A stretch of DNA of 64,000 nucleotides from the NCBI GenBank assembly GCA_031288535.1, contig JAITRF010000034.1:1-64000 (forward strand). Reading direction: 5' to 3'. This DNA is from Desulfovibrio sp. (GTDB lineage: Bacteria; Desulfobacterota; Desulfovibrionia; Desulfovibrionales; Desulfovibrionaceae). Under the pieces are notes generated by a model that saw only the letters and a program-made list of their open reading frames with translations, ran no database searches and was not told where the DNA came from. The translations under genes were made by a program, and so were the position numbers. Below are positions 53,204 to 62,764 of the stretch, one piece after another. Each line of letters begins with the position of its first letter. Within the stretch, counting starts at the first letter, position 1.

Positions 53204-54841
53204 ATGGCAAAATTACCGCCGCCCCAAACCCTCATCGCCGACCGGCCGTCTTTTCCGGATCAGCCCTGGTTCGACACGAGGCCAAGCTTCGCTCCGGGGA
53301 ACTTTTGCTATCCCGCGAAAAAAGAAACCATGGAAACTCTGCACATGCCCAATCCCCACGAGTGGGATCCGGCGGCGGACGACTGGGGACTGCCGGACGA
53401 CTGGGAGCGCATTCTCTGTGACGCCTTTGCCGAAAGGCTTGAGAAACACCGCTCTCTCAAGCTGTTTATGGACATCTGCGTGCGCTGCGGGGCCTGCGCC
53501 GACAAATGTCACTTTTTCCTCGGCACCAACGACCCAAAGAACATGCCCGTCCTGCGGGCCGAGCTTCTGCGTTCGCTTTACCGCCGCAGCCACAGCCTGT
53601 CCGGCAGGGTGCTCGGCAAAGCGGCGGGGGCGCGTTCCTGGGACAAAGGCGTCGTCAAGGAGCTTTTCTATTACGCCTACCAGTGTACCGAATGCCGCCG
53701 CTGTTCCCTGTTCTGTCCCTACGGAGTGGACACGGCGGAAATCACCATGATCGTGCGTGAACTGCTGCACGAGGTTGGACTGGGCACACACTGGATCATG
53801 GATCCCGTCAAAAATTGCAGCTTCACCGGCAACCACCTGGGCATCCAACCCCATTCCTTTGTGGAAATAGTGGAAATGCTGGCCGACGACTGTGAAACTG
53901 TCACCGGCATCCGCCCCAAAACGCCCTTCAACAAAAAGAATGCCGAAATACTCTTCATCACCCCTTCCGGAGACGTGTTCGCTGACCCCGGAATCTACAC
54001 CTTCATGGGCTACCTGCTGCTCTTCCACGAGCTTGACCTTGACTACACCCTGTCCACCTACGCTTCGGAGGGGGGCAACTTCGGCTCCTTCGTCAGCTTC
54101 GACATGGCGAAAAAACTCAACGCCAAGATGTACGCCGAGGCGAAACGCCTGAACGTGAAATGGCTGCTGGGCGGAGAATGCGGGCACATGTGGCGGGTGG
54201 TCAACCAGTACATGGGCACTTACAACGGGCCGGCACCGGCCAACACGACGCCGCCGATCTCCCCCCTGACCGGGACTGTCTTCAAAAACGCGGCTTCTAC
54301 TCGAATGGTGCACATCGCCGAGTTCACCGCCGATCTCATCCACAACGACAAGCTCAACCTGGATCCAAGCCGCAACGACCACTTGATCTCCACCTTCCAT
54401 GATTCCTGCAATCCCGCGCGCAGTATGGGGCTTCTTGACGAACCGCGCTATGTGCTGAGGGCCGTCTGCAACAATTTCGTGGAAATGCCGGAGAACACCA
54501 TCCGCGAACGGACTTTCTGCTGCGGGGCGGGCTCCGGCCTGAACACGGAGGAAATCATGGAACTGCGCATGCGCGCGGGCATGCCCCGCGGCAACGCCCT
54601 GCGCTATGTGCAGCAAAAATTCGGCGTCAACCATCTGGCCTGCATCTGCGCCCTGGACCGCGCCACCCTGCCGCCGCTCGCGGACTACTGGGCGCCGGGG
54701 GTAACCGTAAGCGGCCTGCACGAACTGGTGGGCAACGCCCTGATCATGAAGGGCGAGGGCCGACGCACGATGGACCTGCGTCAGGAAGACCTGCCCGGCG
54801 TGGACGACGCCGAGCCCGAAGAGCCGGGGGAGGACGGATAA
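53204..54841 (+). CDS. dsrK: DsrK, HdrD-like iron-sulfur subunit of DsrMKJOP
   Basis: 545 residues. Two [4Fe-4S] sites, CVRCGACADKC and CTECRRCSLFCP, and C-terminal CCG-type cysteines (DSCNPARSMG, FCCGAGSGLN). This is the heterodisulfide-reductase-like catalytic subunit that probably reduces the DsrC trisulfide. The ATG follows AAAGGAGAC. Complete and in the canonical place after dsrM. Confidence 0.94.
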   Translation: MAKLPPPQTLIADRPSFPDQPWFDTRPSFAPGNFCYPAKKETMETLHMPNPHEWDPAADDWGLPDDWERILCDAFAERLEKHRSLKLFMDICVRCGACADKCHFFLGTNDPKNMPVLRAELLRSLYRRSHSLSGRVLGKAAGARSWDKGVVKELFYYAYQCTECRRCSLFCPYGVDTAEITMIVRELLHEVGLGTHWIMDPVKNCSFTGNHLGIQPHSFVEIVEMLADDCETVTGIRPKTPFNKKNAEILFITPSGDVFADPGIYTFMGYLLLFHELDLDYTLSTYASEGGNFGSFVSFDMAKKLNAKMYAEAKRLNVKWLLGGECGHMWRVVNQYMGTYNGPAPANTTPPISPLTGTVFKNAASTRMVHIAEFTADLIHNDKLNLDPSRNDHLISTFHDSCNPARSMGLLDEPRYVLRAVCNNFVEMPENTIRERTFCCGAGSGLNTEEIMELRMRAGMPRGNALRYVQQKFGVNHLACICALDRATLPPLADYWAPGVTVSGLHELVGNALIMKGEGRRTMDLRQEDLPGVDDAEPEEPGEDG

Positions 54842-55225
54842 ATGTACAACGCCAGACCGGTGCTTGCCGGGATAGCCATAGTCGCGGTCCTGTTCAGCGC
54901 CCCTTTCTGGGTGGGACGGCTGGGGCGAGATTACAAAGACGCCGGCATCGTGCCGCCGAAAGACGAAAAAAACTGTATCGAGGATACGGAGCTCATGCGC
55001 TCCAGGCACATGCAGCTGCTCAACGAGTGGAGAGACGAGGCCCTGCGCGGGGAAAACCGCTCCTACACCGCCGCAGACGGCAGAATCTGGACTGTAAGCC
55101 TGCAGAACACCTGCCTGAGCTGCCATGCCAACTACCGCGAATTCTGCGAGCGATGCCACGAGGCCAGCAGCGTCTATCCCTATTGCTGGACCTGCCATGT
55201 CATACCCGTGGAGATCAAAAAATGA
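54842..55225 (+). CDS. dsrJ: DsrJ, triheme cytochrome c of DsrMKJOP
   Basis: 127 residues. An uncleaved membrane anchor (about 7-24) is followed by three heme motifs: CLSCH (91-95), CERCH (102-106) and CWTCH (115-119). C45 in EKNCIED may be the unusual His/Cys ligand known in DsrJ. Periplasmic. The start follows directly after the dsrK stop. Confidence 0.92.
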   Translation: MYNARPVLAGIAIVAVLFSAPFWVGRLGRDYKDAGIVPPKDEKNCIEDTELMRSRHMQLLNEWRDEALRGENRSYTAADGRIWTVSLQNTCLSCHANYREFCERCHEASSVYPYCWTCHVIPVEIKK

Positions 55226-55995
55226 ACAGACGCGGCTTTATAAAAGCGGCCGGACTGTCGGCTTTCGCCCTGATCGGCGGCGCGGCCCCCTTTGACGAAG
55301 CTTTGGCCGGGATCGCCCCCGGACGGTACGGCAGGAACGAAAAAGCCTTGCGCGCGAAGCGCTGGGGCATGGTCGTCAAAACGCGCGAATTCAGAAGGCC
55401 GGAAGACTACGCCTTTCTTGCCGATGTCTGCCGCAAAGAGCACAACGTACCGCGCATAGACGGCCCCCAGAACGTCAAATGGCTGTGGCACGACACCTTC
55501 GCGCGCGTCTTTCCCGACGCCGTGAACGACTATCCGGACGAGAGGACTCGCTCTTCCGTCTTTCCCCTGCTGTGCAACCATTGTGACAACCCGCCCTGCG
55601 TGCGCGTCTGCCCGACCGGGGCCACCTACAAGACCGAAGACGGCATTGTGGCGATAGACTACCACCGTTGCATAGGCTGCCGCTTCTGCATGGCCGGCTG
55701 TCCTTACGGGGCGCGCTCTTTCAACTTCAAAGACCCCCGCCTGTTCCTGCCGGATCCGCCTCCGAACCCGGCTTTTCCGACGCGCATGATCGGGGTGGTG
55801 GAAAAGTGCAACTTCTGCGCGGAGCGTCTGGCCGTCGGCCGGATGCCGGCCTGCGTCGAGGCCTCGGACGGCCGCATCCTCTTCGGGGATCTGGAAGACC
55901 CGGAATCCGGGCCGCGCCGGGCGCTGGCCGCAAACTACAGCATACGCCGCAAGCCATCTCTCGGCACCCGGCCCGGCGTTTATTACATCATCTAG
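55222..55995 (+). CDS. dsrO: DsrO, periplasmic ferredoxin subunit of DsrMKJOP
   Basis: 257 residues. Begins with a Tat-type signal (MNRRGFIKAAGLSAFALIGG). Ferredoxin clusters are held by CNHCDNPPCVRVCPTGA and CIGCRFCMAGCPYGA, with a further CNFCAERL. It links DsrJ and DsrP in the periplasmic part of the complex. The ATG overlaps the dsrJ stop (ATGA). The longer frame from 55027 is rejected as overlapping dsrJ. Confidence 0.93.
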   Translation: MNRRGFIKAAGLSAFALIGGAAPFDEALAGIAPGRYGRNEKALRAKRWGMVVKTREFRRPEDYAFLADVCRKEHNVPRIDGPQNVKWLWHDTFARVFPDAVNDYPDERTRSSVFPLLCNHCDNPPCVRVCPTGATYKTEDGIVAIDYHRCIGCRFCMAGCPYGARSFNFKDPRLFLPDPPPNPAFPTRMIGVVEKCNFCAERLAVGRMPACVEASDGRILFGDLEDPESGPRRALAANYSIRRKPSLGTRPGVYYII

Positions 55996-56006
55996 GAGGC
56001 CGGACC

Positions 56007-57170
56007 ATGCTCGAAAAACTGCTTTCCGGTCCGAAGACCTACTATCTGTGGCTTCTCTTTCTGCTCTGCCTCATCGCCGGCAGCGGCCTGGTCTACCTGC
56101 AACAGCTACGGGAAGGGCTTTCCCTCACCGGCATGAGCCGGGACGTATCCTGGGGCCTGTATATCTCGCAGTTCACCTATTTTGTCGGGGTCGCGGCATC
56201 GGCGGTCATGCTGGTGCTGCCGACCTATTTCCACCACTACAAAAAATTCAGGCGCATGATCATTTTCGGCGAATTCATGGCCGTGGCGGCGGTGGTCATG
56301 TGCGCCCTGTTCATCGTGGTGGATTTGGGGCAGCCGCAACGCATGCTGAACGTCATGCTCCACCCCGCGCCGTCTTCAGTCATGTTCTATGACATGCTGG
56401 TGCTCACCGGCTATCTCGCGCTAAACGTCGTCATCGGCTGGACGACACTGGAAGCCGAACGCCTGGAAACTGAACCCCCGAGATGGATAAAGCCGCTTGT
56501 CTATCTTTCCATACTCTGGGCCTTTTCCATCCATACCGTCACGGCCTTCCTCTATGCCGGCATTCCCGGCCGCCATTACTGGCTTACCGCCATCATGGCC
56601 GCCCGCTTCCTCTCTTCGGCCTTCTGCTCCGGCCCGGCGCTGCTGCTCTTGCTGCTCTTCCTCGTGCGGCGTCTGACAGGCTTCGATCCCGGCCGGGAAG
56701 CCGTAAAAACCCTGACCACCATCATTGTCTATGCCATGTGCGTCAATGTCTTCTTCTACCTGCTGGAGTTGTTCACCGCCTTCTACAGCGGCATCCCCGG
56801 ACACAGCGAACCCATAGCCTTACTCTTTGCCGGGCACGGGGGGCATTGGGTAAGCCGCTGGATGTGGGCCGCGGCGGCTATGGCCCTGCTGTCCCTGGCG
56901 CTTCTGCTCCCTCCTTCCCTGCGGGAGCATCGGGCGATTTTGCCCGCGGCGCTTGCCCTGCTGGTGGCCGCCACCTGGATCGACAAGGGATTAGGGCTTT
57001 TGATCGGCGGCTTCACGCCCAATATGTTCGAGGAGATCACCTTGTATACGCCGACAGGCAGTGAAATAACCATCGCGCTCGGCGTGTGCGCCGTCGGCGC
57101 TCTGGTGCTGTCACTGCTGTGGAAGATGGCCTTGGGAGTAAAAAAAGAAAGCAGGGATTTTGCCGGCTAG
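56007..57170 (+). CDS. dsrP: DsrP, NrfD-like membrane subunit of DsrMKJOP
   Basis: 387 residues with about ten membrane segments (YLWLLFLLCLIAGSGLVYLQ, YFVGVAASAVMLVLPTYF). An NrfD/PsrC-type quinone-interacting protein without cofactor motifs. The ATG follows AGGAGG, 11 bases after dsrO. It completes the operon; dsrAB, dsrC and apr/sat genes are not in the window. Confidence 0.93.
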   Translation: MLEKLLSGPKTYYLWLLFLLCLIAGSGLVYLQQLREGLSLTGMSRDVSWGLYISQFTYFVGVAASAVMLVLPTYFHHYKKFRRMIIFGEFMAVAAVVMCALFIVVDLGQPQRMLNVMLHPAPSSVMFYDMLVLTGYLALNVVIGWTTLEAERLETEPPRWIKPLVYLSILWAFSIHTVTAFLYAGIPGRHYWLTAIMAARFLSSAFCSGPALLLLLLFLVRRLTGFDPGREAVKTLTTIIVYAMCVNVFFYLLELFTAFYSGIPGHSEPIALLFAGHGGHWVSRWMWAAAAMALLSLALLLPPSLREHRAILPAALALLVAATWIDKGLGLLIGGFTPNMFEEITLYTPTGSEITIALGVCAVGALVLSLLWKMALGVKKESRDFAG

Positions 57171-57195
57171 AGCAATTTCACTTTGAAATCGCTCT
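57169..57195. terminator. 12-bp hairpin at the dsrP stop
   Basis: AGAGCAATTTCA / TGAAATCGCTCT with one mismatch and a 3-base loop; it begins within the dsrP stop codon. It lies between convergent dsrP and aroE, where it may serve both. Confidence 0.5.
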
Positions 57196-57243
57196 GGCTG
57201 CCGCGCGAGCGGACGCCCGCCGCGAAGGCGCAAGCGCAAAATG

Positions 57244-58332
57244 CTATAAGCGTACAGGGCACTGGACCCGCCCGGCTTCTTCCAAAATCCGTCCGGCGTC
57301 CTCCAGGGAGAGTTCGAATCCGGTCCAGAGACGGAATTGCGCAACGGCTTGGGCGGCGAAAAATCTTGTTCCGTCCAGGCAGGCCAGTTCCCGCTCCTGC
57401 GCCGCCGCGAGAAATGGGGTCAGGCGGGGGGCATACACCAGATCATAAACCAGGGAAGGGGCGGCCGTGTCCTTGTCGGCCCGTGACCTTCCCCCCTCTT
57501 TTCGGCAAAGCATGGCGAAAGCCTCATCGGGGAGCGGATTTTTACCCGGATGCGCGCCCTGCATGCCGAGCGGCGTCGTATTGACCACCAGCACTCCCTG
57601 TTCCCCGTTCAGGGCTGAAACCCGATCTTCCCAGGCCAGGGCCGAAACCCTCGTTGCCTTCTCCCAGGGCAGGGCGGCCAGCAACTCGCGCGCCTTTTCC
57701 GGACGGCGGGCCGCTACGCTGACCTTTGCAAAATTCATTTCCCGCAAGCCGGCCAGCACGGCGCGGGCAGCCCCGCCGGCCCCGAGGACCAGGGCTTCTG
57801 CCGGGAGTTCAGCCTTGGTCGCGTACTCGCGCAGCGGCAAAAGAAATCCGGCTATATCCGTATTGTCCCCAAAGGCCCCTCCCCTGGCGAAAAGCACGGT
57901 ATTCACAGCCCCGGCCAGGCGAGCCCGGTCGCTGATCCGGTCCAGGAAAGGGAGCACGTGCTCCTTGTAGGGAATGGTCACGCTCAACCCCGCCAGCGGC
58001 AGGGCGCGCGCGGCCTGGAAAAATTCCGGCAGATCCTCTTTTTGTCTTTCAAAAAGACAGTACACGCCGGGGTAGCCGGCGCGGACGAAAGCCAGATTGT
58101 GAAAAGCCGGGCTTAAGCTGTGGCCCACGGGATACCCGAGAATTCCGTAGAGATGCCTGGGTTTCAAGGGGAAGCCGGGTATGCCGTCGGGATGCATATC
58201 CGTGTCGCCGGGGCAGGTGTCGGCATGGCCGGGATATGTGCCAGCGTTACCAGGGCGGATGTCAGCGCCGCCGGAACTGATGTTTGCCGCGCCGGGACGG
58301 GCTTTAGCGCCGTGGTCGTGCCCTGCGCTCAT
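57244..58332 (-). CDS. aroE: Shikimate dehydrogenase with a repeat-containing N-terminal extension
   Basis: 362 residues; normal AroE is about 280. The enzyme domain begins near residue 60: LYGILGYPVGHSLSPAFHNL, catalytic K123 in IPYKEHV and D159 in GDNTDIAGF. The NADP fold has ALVLGAGGAARAVLAGLR. The extra N terminus holds four degenerate 7-residue units of the form xADxxPG (residues 22-49). The start ATG overlaps the hisG stop (ATGA), supporting this start, though an internal start would give a normal protein. Confidence 0.9.
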   Translation of the reverse strand: MSAGHDHGAKARPGAANISSGGADIRPGNAGTYPGHADTCPGDTDMHPDGIPGFPLKPRHLYGILGYPVGHSLSPAFHNLAFVRAGYPGVYCLFERQKEDLPEFFQAARALPLAGLSVTIPYKEHVLPFLDRISDRARLAGAVNTVLFARGGAFGDNTDIAGFLLPLREYATKAELPAEALVLGAGGAARAVLAGLREMNFAKVSVAARRPEKARELLAALPWEKATRVSALAWEDRVSALNGEQGVLVVNTTPLGMQGAHPGKNPLPDEAFAMLCRKEGGRSRADKDTAAPSLVYDLVYAPRLTPFLAAAQERELACLDGTRFFAAQAVAQFRLWTGFELSLEDAGRILEEAGRVQCPVRL

Positions 58333-59207
58333 ATCACCTTGTTCAGGGAGTATTCTATGATGCCCTGGGCTCCGGCCTCCACCAACCTGGGGATGAGTTC
58401 CCTCACTACGCTGGTTTCAATCACTATTTCCAGAGAGAGCCAGTCGGAATCGTGCAAGTGCGCGATGGTCGGGGAATTCAGGGAGGGCACGAGGGACAGA
58501 ATTGCGTCCAGCTTGGGCGCCGGGACATTCATCTTGACCCCCACCAGGGATTCAGCCCGCAGGGCGCCTTGCAGGAGCATGGTGATCTGTTCGATTTTTC
58601 TGCGTTTCCAAGGGTCGGCCCAGGCCTCGCGGTTGGCGATCAGCTGGGTGTTGGTAGTCAGGACCTCGTCGATGACGCGCAATCCGTTGGCCCGGATGGT
58701 GGCGCCGGTTTCCGTGACTTCCACTATGGCATCGGCCAGACCTTCTATGACCTTGGCCTCGGTCGCCCCCCAGGAGTAGTTTATGGTCACGGGGATATTG
58801 CGCGCTTCAAAATATTTCCGGGTGAGTCCCATGATTTCCGTGGCAATGCGTTTGCCAGCCAAATCCTCCGGCCTGTGGTAGGGTGAATCCCCGGCGACGG
58901 CCAGAACCCAGCGGGCCGGGCGATTGCTCAGCTTGGAGTAGACCAGATCCGCCGCGACGACCAAATCCGCGCCGCTTTCCATAGCCCAGTCCTTGCCGGT
59001 GAGGCCGGCGTCCAGAATGCCTTCGCCGACGTACATGCCCATTTCCTGCGGACGGCAGAGGCTGATGGAAAGCTCCGGGTCGTTGACCGCCGGAAAATAA
59101 TTGCGGTGCTGCATGGAAATCTTCCATCCGGACCTGGCGAAGAGGGCGAGTGTGGCGTCTTCCAGAGAACCCTTGGGGATAGCCAGTTTCAGAGTTTGCC
59201 CGGACAT
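58329..59207 (-). CDS. hisG: ATP phosphoribosyltransferase, long form
   Basis: 292 residues, the long HisG with a C-terminal regulatory ACT-like domain (about 215-292). First step of histidine synthesis. Motifs: LKLAIPKGSLEDATLALF, LTGKDWAMESGADLVVAADL and the PRPP loop EVTETGATIRANGLRVID. Its ATG shares one base with the hisI stop. Confidence 0.94.
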   Translation of the reverse strand: MSGQTLKLAIPKGSLEDATLALFARSGWKISMQHRNYFPAVNDPELSISLCRPQEMGMYVGEGILDAGLTGKDWAMESGADLVVAADLVYSKLSNRPARWVLAVAGDSPYHRPEDLAGKRIATEIMGLTRKYFEARNIPVTINYSWGATEAKVIEGLADAIVEVTETGATIRANGLRVIDEVLTTNTQLIANREAWADPWKRRKIEQITMLLQGALRAESLVGVKMNVPAPKLDAILSLVPSLNSPTIAHLHDSDWLSLEIVIETSVVRELIPRLVEAGAQGIIEYSLNKVI

Positions 59208-59605
59208 TATTTATAGACCTCCTCAGGGTCGAAGACCAAGGGCGAGCAGAAGGCGACGCTTCCGCTTCGCAGTTCGCGGAAAAAACAGCTCCTGTAGCCT
59301 TCATGGCAGGCGGCGCCGCCGATCTGCTCAACACGTAAAAGCAGTGCGTCGCTGTCGCAGTCCAGGCGCGCGGATACCACCTTCTGCACATGCCCGGAGG
59401 TGTCACCCTTGTGCCACAGTGCTTTACGGCTCCGGCTCCAGTAATGCGCCTCCCCGCTCTCCAGGGTTTTTTTCCAGGCATCCTCGTTCATGTAGGCCAG
59501 CATAAGCACTTCGCCGCTTTTATCATCCTGGGCGATCACCGGGATCAGCCCCCCGCCTTTTTCGAAGTCCGGAACGAAACCCACGGCCCCCTCCATGTTC
59601 TTCAT
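59207..59605 (-). CDS. hisI: Phosphoribosyl-AMP cyclohydrolase
   Basis: 132 residues, HisI without the HisE domain. Core: [39 protein letters not shown], metal-site DCDSDALL and C residues in [14 protein letters not shown]. An AAGGAG lies 7 bases before the ATG. Third step of histidine synthesis. Placed between ispG and hisG. Confidence 0.94.
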   Translation of the reverse strand: MKNMEGAVGFVPDFEKGGGLIPVIAQDDKSGEVLMLAYMNEDAWKKTLESGEAHYWSRSRKALWHKGDTSGHVQKVVSARLDCDSDALLLRVEQIGGAACHEGYRSCFFRELRSGSVAFCSPLVFDPEEVYK

Positions 59606-59654
59606 ATATCAACTCCTTGTTTTCGGCGAAAATCCGGTTTTCACTCCCGGAAAT

Positions 59655-60725
59655 TCACTCGTCGGCCGCTTCACGCCGCATGAGGTCAATCTCCATTTCC
59701 AAGGCGGCGAGCAACGCCGCGCGATCTCCGCTGACGCTACGGGAAATTTTTCCCTTGCGGAAAATCAGGCCCTTGTCCCGCCCGCCCGCTATGCCGACAT
59801 CGGCCTCGCGCGCTTCTCCCGGACCGTTGACCACGCAACCCATCACGGCCACAGTGAAATGCTCCGCAAGACCCTGCAATTTGTCCTCAACGGCTTCAGC
59901 GAGCCCTATGAGGTCGATTTCCGTGCGTCCGCAGGTCGGGCAGGAGATTATTTCCGGCCCGCGCCGCCTCAGGTTCAGAGCCCCCAGAATATGATAGGCG
60001 GCCGCGACTTCCCGCACCGGGTCGTGCGTGAGCGAAACTCTTATTGTATCCCCAATTCCTTCAGAGAGCAAGATGCCTATGCCCAGTGCCGATTTCACGA
60101 GGCCGCGCGCCAGGGTGCCGGCTTCTGTGACGCCGAGATGCAGGGGATAGGCGCAACGTTTCGCCGCCAGACGGCAGGCGGCTATGGTGCTCATGACGTC
60201 CGAGGATTTCAGGGAGAGCTTGATATCCTCGAAGCCGCGCCGCTCAAGGAACAGCGCGTGGTTGAGCGCGCTCTCCACCATGGCTTCCGGCCCCGGCCCT
60301 CCATAGCGTTTGAGCAGGTTTTTTTCCAGGGAACCGGCGTTTACCCCTATCCTTATGCTGGCCCGGTGCGCCTTGGCGGCGTCTGCTACCCTGGCGAGCC
60401 TTGTTTCTCCGCCGATGTTGCCGGGGTTGATGCGCAGAGCGGCCGCTCCCGCCTCCAGAGAAGAAACGGCGAGGGCGCTGCTGAAATGGATGTCGGCTAT
60501 GACCGGCAGGGGAGAAAGCGCGCAGATGCGGGGCAGGGCGGCGATTGCCCTTTCGTCCGGCACGGCCACGCGCACCAGTTCGCAACCGGCTTCGGCAAGG
60601 CGCCCGATTTGCTCCAGCGTGGCCTCTGCATCGCGGGTATCGGTGTTGGTCATGCTCTGCACTACAACAGGAGCGCCGCCGCCGACCTGAACCCGGCCGA
60701 TATGGATGGCTCTTGTTTCTCTCAT
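59655..60725 (-). CDS. ispG: 4-hydroxy-3-methylbut-2-enyl diphosphate synthase (flavodoxin)
   Basis: 356 residues from the ATG overlapping the tadA stop (ATGA); the longer frame from 60956 is a shadow of tadA. Conserved RVQVGGGAPVVVQSMTNTDT, ADIHFSSALA, INPGNIGGE and cluster cysteines in SCPTCGRTEIDL and AVMGCVVNGPGEA. It uses a [4Fe-4S] cluster in the MEP isoprenoid pathway. Confidence 0.94.
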   Translation of the reverse strand: MRETRAIHIGRVQVGGGAPVVVQSMTNTDTRDAEATLEQIGRLAEAGCELVRVAVPDERAIAALPRICALSPLPVIADIHFSSALAVSSLEAGAAALRINPGNIGGETRLARVADAAKAHRASIRIGVNAGSLEKNLLKRYGGPGPEAMVESALNHALFLERRGFEDIKLSLKSSDVMSTIAACRLAAKRCAYPLHLGVTEAGTLARGLVKSALGIGILLSEGIGDTIRVSLTHDPVREVAAAYHILGALNLRRRGPEIISCPTCGRTEIDLIGLAEAVEDKLQGLAEHFTVAVMGCVVNGPGEAREADVGIAGGRDKGLIFRKGKISRSVSGDRAALLAALEMEIDLMRREAADE

Positions 60726-61216
60726 GTCCGTCTTGCGTGGAAAAAATCGCGCAACAGTTTCGCGCACTCGTCTTCCAGCACCCCGCCCAGGCGCCAGACC
60801 CGGTGGTTCAGAAAAGGCAGGTCCAGTCCGTCCAGGCAAGAGTCCACCGCTCCCGCGGCAAAGTCGCGGGCGCCGTAGACCAGGCCGGCCAAGCGGGCAT
60901 GGGGCAGCGCTCCGGCGCACATCAGGCATGGCTCCAGGGTGGAGACAAGAAAACATCCTTCAAGACGGGTGTTTCCGATCCTACGCGCGGCCTGCCGCAG
61001 GGCGAGCATTTCCGCGTGCGCCGTGGGGTCGCGCCGGCCCTCGACCTCATTGCCGGCCCGTCCCGATATGGCGCCGTCCCGGCAGACAAGCAAGGCTCCG
61101 ATTGGCACTTCGCCGCGCCGTCCTGCCGCTTCTGCCTCATACAGGGCTTCGCGCATGAGCTCATCCCAGCCGGAAAATCCGGGCGGCGGAGGCGGGATGA
61201 TGCGATCCGGCGGCAT
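60722..61216 (-). CDS. tadA: tRNA-specific adenosine deaminase TadA
   Basis: 164 residues. Zinc ligands in TAHAEM (H67, catalytic E69) and EPCLMC (C97, C100). Converts A34 to inosine in tRNA-Arg. The N terminus has a short proline run. Other nucleoside deaminases share this motif, but length and PCLMCAGAL favour TadA. Overlaps the ispG start. Confidence 0.88.
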   Translation of the reverse strand: MPPDRIIPPPPPGFSGWDELMREALYEAEAAGRRGEVPIGALLVCRDGAISGRAGNEVEGRRDPTAHAEMLALRQAARRIGNTRLEGCFLVSTLEPCLMCAGALPHARLAGLVYGARDFAAGAVDSCLDGLDLPFLNHRVWRLGGVLEDECAKLLRDFFHARRT

Positions 61217-61236
61217 TGGGTTCGCGATTTACCGGT

Positions 61237-61833
61237 CTACTTGTGTCCGTAACGCAGCACTTCCTCGGGCAGGATGCCAGGGTGGCGCTTGCGCCAGCGG
61301 GCAAGGGCCTCGCGCACCGGCTGGTCGGGGATTTCAAGCTCGAAGCCTATGTCCGGGTGTTCCGGGTTGTCGGCTATGGACCAGGGGTCTATCGTCGTAT
61401 GCATGATCTCCAGTATCCATTGCAAAAGCTGGGTCACCGGCGCCTCGGCCAAGGTGGCCAGCATGACCCGCGCCGTTTCCGCTTCGCGCGGAAAAGGGCA
61501 TTCCCAGACGCGCCGGGCCATGTCCACCAAGTCCAAGGCGGGGGAGGCCATCTCGTCCACTATTTCTTCCAGTTGATCCTGGCTGCCGGAGCCGCATTCG
61601 CAGAGATCCCGCATGGCCTCACGCATGGCCGGGGCGCATTCCTTGAGCATGCGATCAAGGTCCAGGCACAGATCAAAGGGGTTGTCCGAGCCTTCGGCCG
61701 ACAGTTCCTCTCCCCCGGAAAGTTTCAGGGGCGGCTGGGGAATGGGACGGATGAGTATCCCTGCGGCCAGACTGTGCGACAGGGGGCTCAGGGCTTCAGC
61801 CAGATTACGCAGAAACTCGGGGGAAACTCTCAT
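61237..61833 (-). CDS. Conserved hypothetical protein between an M23 peptidase and tadA
   Basis: 198 residues from an ATG 10 bases after the M23 gene; the longer frame overlaps that gene. No domain recognised. Soluble, acidic and helical, with LCECGSGSQDQLEEIVDEMA and EHPDIGFELEIPDQPVREAL. Three cysteines lie near residues 65-90. It is part of the operon running down to aroE. Confidence 0.7.
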   Translation of the reverse strand: MRVSPEFLRNLAEALSPLSHSLAAGILIRPIPQPPLKLSGGEELSAEGSDNPFDLCLDLDRMLKECAPAMREAMRDLCECGSGSQDQLEEIVDEMASPALDLVDMARRVWECPFPREAETARVMLATLAEAPVTQLLQWILEIMHTTIDPWSIADNPEHPDIGFELEIPDQPVREALARWRKRHPGILPEEVLRYGHK

Positions 61834-61843
61834 GGCCCGCGCC

Positions 61844-62752
61844 TCAGTTGAGAATGTAGCGCATGGGATTGACCGGCACTCCGCGCACGTGCACTTCATA
61901 GTGCAGGTGCGGGCCGGTGCTGCGTCCGGTATTGCCCAGGTAGCCGATAACGTCGCCGCGCTGCACATAATCGCTCACGTTTACCGAGGCCTTGGAAAGG
62001 TGAGCGTAGCGGGTGGCTATGCCGTTTCCGTGGTCAATGGTTATGCAGATGCCGTAGGCCCCGTCCGGCCCGGAAAACGTCACCGCCCCCCGCGCCGGGG
62101 CGCGAATCGGAGTACCGATGCGATTTGATATGTCAAGGCCCTGGTGCATGCGCTCGGAACCGGAAAAGGGCGAACGCCGCAGGCCGAACCCTGAGGTCAG
62201 CGTCCCTCGCGCGGGCCAGATTGACGGGGTGGAGAGCAGGGAATCCTTGTTGCTGCGCAAAAGCGTGACGAGAGTCTGCTGTCCGACCTCCTCAAGACTT
62301 ACCGAACCCGAGAGTTCGTCCACCACGCTGTGCAGCCGGCGCATGAAGAGCTCGCGGTGCCTGGCGAGGAGCAGGGGGTTGACCATGTCCCCGGCGCGCG
62401 CCTGGGTTTCCGCGCGCTCCTCGCTATCCTCGGGCGTGTCCTTGTCCACGTTCAGGAGCACGCGCAGTTTGGAGTCGAACAGTTGCACCCGGCGCACGTC
62501 CTTTTCAAGGCTTTCGACCTTGCCCGCAAGGCTCAATATCTGGGCGGTCTGGACGCGCAGGAGCTTTTGCGCGTCGGCCAGCCTGCGGGCCAGTACAGCG
62601 GATTCCGTATAATAACCGAAAAAATACACGGCCGAACCAATTGAGGCGCAAACAAGCAGGAATATGAAAACTCCGAACCAGCCGCGCATGCGCAGCTTGC
62701 GGAAACCGCCTTCCCGATCCTTGAAAATTACTATGTGGTAGTTTTTAAACAA
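61844..62752 (-). CDS. Membrane-anchored M23 (LytM) family metallopeptidase
   Basis: 302 residues. A membrane segment (about 25-47), a coiled coil (about 50-90) and a C-terminal LytM domain with active-site ligands H203, D207 (MHQGLD) and H282, H284 (PHLHYEV), so it should be an active peptidoglycan endopeptidase. Domain motif GFGLRRSPFSGSERMHQGLD. Confidence 0.88.
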   Translation of the reverse strand: MFKNYHIVIFKDREGGFRKLRMRGWFGVFIFLLVCASIGSAVYFFGYYTESAVLARRLADAQKLLRVQTAQILSLAGKVESLEKDVRRVQLFDSKLRVLLNVDKDTPEDSEERAETQARAGDMVNPLLLARHRELFMRRLHSVVDELSGSVSLEEVGQQTLVTLLRSNKDSLLSTPSIWPARGTLTSGFGLRRSPFSGSERMHQGLDISNRIGTPIRAPARGAVTFSGPDGAYGICITIDHGNGIATRYAHLSKASVNVSDYVQRGDVIGYLGNTGRSTGPHLHYEVHVRGVPVNPMRYILN

Positions 62753-62764
62753 AGCGGCCCTAAG

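Noticed and set aside
53213-55198. 661-codon minus-strand ORF opposite dsrK and dsrJ
   Set aside because: Antisense shadow of a complete dsr operon.
59595-60878. 427-codon plus-strand ORF opposite ispG
   Set aside because: Antisense shadow of a complete ispG gene.
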